In this document: in pieces, positions 15,391-16,205 of the stretch
Layout of the letters: each line of letters begins with the position of its first letter
Position numbering within the stretch: the stretch's first letter is position 1
Origin: an uncultured Eubacterium sp.
Lineage (GTDB): Bacteria > Bacillota > Clostridia > Lachnospirales > Lachnospiraceae
Assembly: GCA_934317205.1 (NCBI GenBank)
Contig: CAKREL010000053.1
Location: forward strand, 1 to 16,205
DNA length: 16,205 nucleotides
Direction: 5' to 3'
Notes under the pieces: model-generated
The model's input: only the letters and a program-made list of their open reading frames with translations
Told to the model about the DNA's origin: nothing
Database searches by the model: none
Made by a program: the position numbers and the translations under genes

Positions 15391-15419
15391 ATCATATCAC
15401 ATTACTGCTGCTGTTTCAA
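15391..15419 (-). promoter_or_regulatory. glmS promoter
   Basis: The minus strand reads TTGAAA (15414-15419), a 17-bp spacer, then TATGAT (15391-15396) with an extended TGn. The -35 lies inside the last codons of the protease gene. Expected start is near 15384. Confidence 0.7.
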
Positions 15420-16205
15420 GATTTCCAGTGCTTTTTGAATCTGGTTGTCATATTCTACACTGTATGCTGCATCTTCCGGACCCGTAAATTCATAATCCAG
15501 TTCTACATCCGGTGTAATGCCAATTCCCTGTATACAGGTACCATTTGGTGTAAAATACCGGCTAGTAGTCAGTTTAAAAGCACTTCCGTCTTTCAGGGAG
15601 AGAATCGACTGCACAACACCTTTTCCATATGTTGTTGTTCCAACGATAGTGCCTGCTTTTCTATCCTGGATGGCTCCGGCAAAAATTTCCGATGCACTTG
15701 CACTGTATCCGTTTACCAGAACAGCCAATGGCAGATCCAGTGACTTTTTATCTGTGGAATTATAATCCTCACGTTTTCCACTCCGATCTTCCGTATATAC
15801 CAACAATCCTTTTGGCAAGATATCATCCAGCATGTCACATACAGATGTCAGCATACCACCAGGATTAGAACGCAGATCAACGATCAACGACGTCATTCCC
15901 TGATTTTGCAAGGTCTGCAATGCTTCTTCAAACTGCTCTGCTGTATGCTCCGTAAATTCTGTCACCTGTATGTAACCGGTGTTATTTTCCAACATCTGAT
16001 TTGTAACCGTTGGAAGCACCAGGTTCTTTCTCGCAATATCAAGCTCAAGATTTTCAGATTCACCGGAACGAGCGATCACCAGATGTACCTGCGTATCTTC
16101 TTCTCCGCGAATATGATTGACAAATTCTGTCAGATCCATGGACGCTGCTTCATAATCATCTGCTGACACGATCACATCGCCTTCTTTCAATCCGCCTTCC
16201 TGAGC
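15402..16205 (-). CDS. S41-family C-terminal processing protease, CtpA type (5' part outside window)
   Basis: The visible part is 267 codons plus stop and reads through the right edge, with AQEGG preceding LKEGDV, so the N-terminus (signal/anchor and start of the PDZ domain) is missing. The rest of the PDZ domain (LKEGDVIVSADDY) is followed by the S41 core: VDLRSNPGG, the catalytic Ser in NGYSASASEI and the catalytic Lys in TTYGKGVVQS. Later GIGITPDVELDY is typical of CtpA/CtpB. These are exported proteases that trim envelope or signalling proteins. The gene lies upstream of glmS on the same strand, but glmS has its own promoter. The exact substrate cannot be read from the sequence. Confidence 0.93.
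   Translation of the reverse strand, partial: AQEGGLKEGDVIVSADDYEAASMDLTEFVNHIRGEEDTQVHLVIARSGESENLELDIARKNLVLPTVTNQMLENNTGYIQVTEFTEHTAEQFEEALQTLQNQGMTSLIVDLRSNPGGMLTSVCDMLDDILPKGLLVYTEDRSGKREDYNSTDKKSLDLPLAVLVNGYSASASEIFAGAIQDRKAGTIVGTTTYGKGVVQSILSLKDGSAFKLTTSRYFTPNGTCIQGIGITPDVELDYEFTGPEDAAYSVEYDNQIQKALEILKQQQ

Noticed and set aside
15337..15401. glmS ribozyme
   Set aside because: Only 65 bp lie between the genes and no ribozyme-like sequence is visible.

Overview
The window looks like a piece of chromosome from a low-GC Gram-positive gut-type bacterium, most likely a Lachnospiraceae member (Bacillota, Clostridia). The grounds are AT-rich DNA, strong AGGAGG-type ribosome sites, TTGACA/TATAAT promoters with 17-bp spacers, the order tig-clpP-clpX-lon-ysxC, and protein sequences typical of that family. 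Genus is not decided.

Layout. (1) 1-310: tandem strong promoters and an untranslated leader reading leftward, most likely the control region of an rRNA operon whose 16S gene lies beyond the left edge. (2) 311-673: no gene, but a perfect 10-bp hairpin and a ~143-bp imperfect inverted repeat. (3) 674-9745, minus strand: a long run tig, clpP, clpX, lon, ysxC, znuA, znuC, znuB (trigger factor, ClpXP and Lon proteases, a ribosome-assembly GTPase, then a zinc/manganese-type ABC importer). From lon onward the genes overlap or abut. (4) 9746-10620: a divergent intergenic region and a 70-codon orphan gene on the plus strand with its own promoter, ribosome site and 20-bp hairpin terminator. (5) 10621-12899, plus strand: DeoD-type purine nucleoside phosphorylase and an NCS2-family nucleobase permease, a small nucleobase-salvage pair separated by a terminator. 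(6) 12900-13250: a dense array of five hairpins, then tRNA-Gly(GCC) on the minus strand; the last 11 nt of the tRNA are duplicated on the far side of the array. (7) 13498-16205, minus strand: glmS with its own promoter, and the 3' part of an S41 (CtpA-type) protease running off the right edge.

How it fits together: the central block couples nascent-chain folding (trigger factor), regulated proteolysis (ClpXP, Lon) and ribosome maturation (YsxC). The metal importer at its end shares the transcript rather than having a visible metal-responsive promoter of its own. No complete mobile element, CRISPR array or defence system was seen. The most unusual material is the orphan 70-aa gene, the hairpin array with the tRNA-end duplication, the long inverted repeat, the His-hexad ZnuA without a lipobox, and the permease with a missing NCS2 signature.
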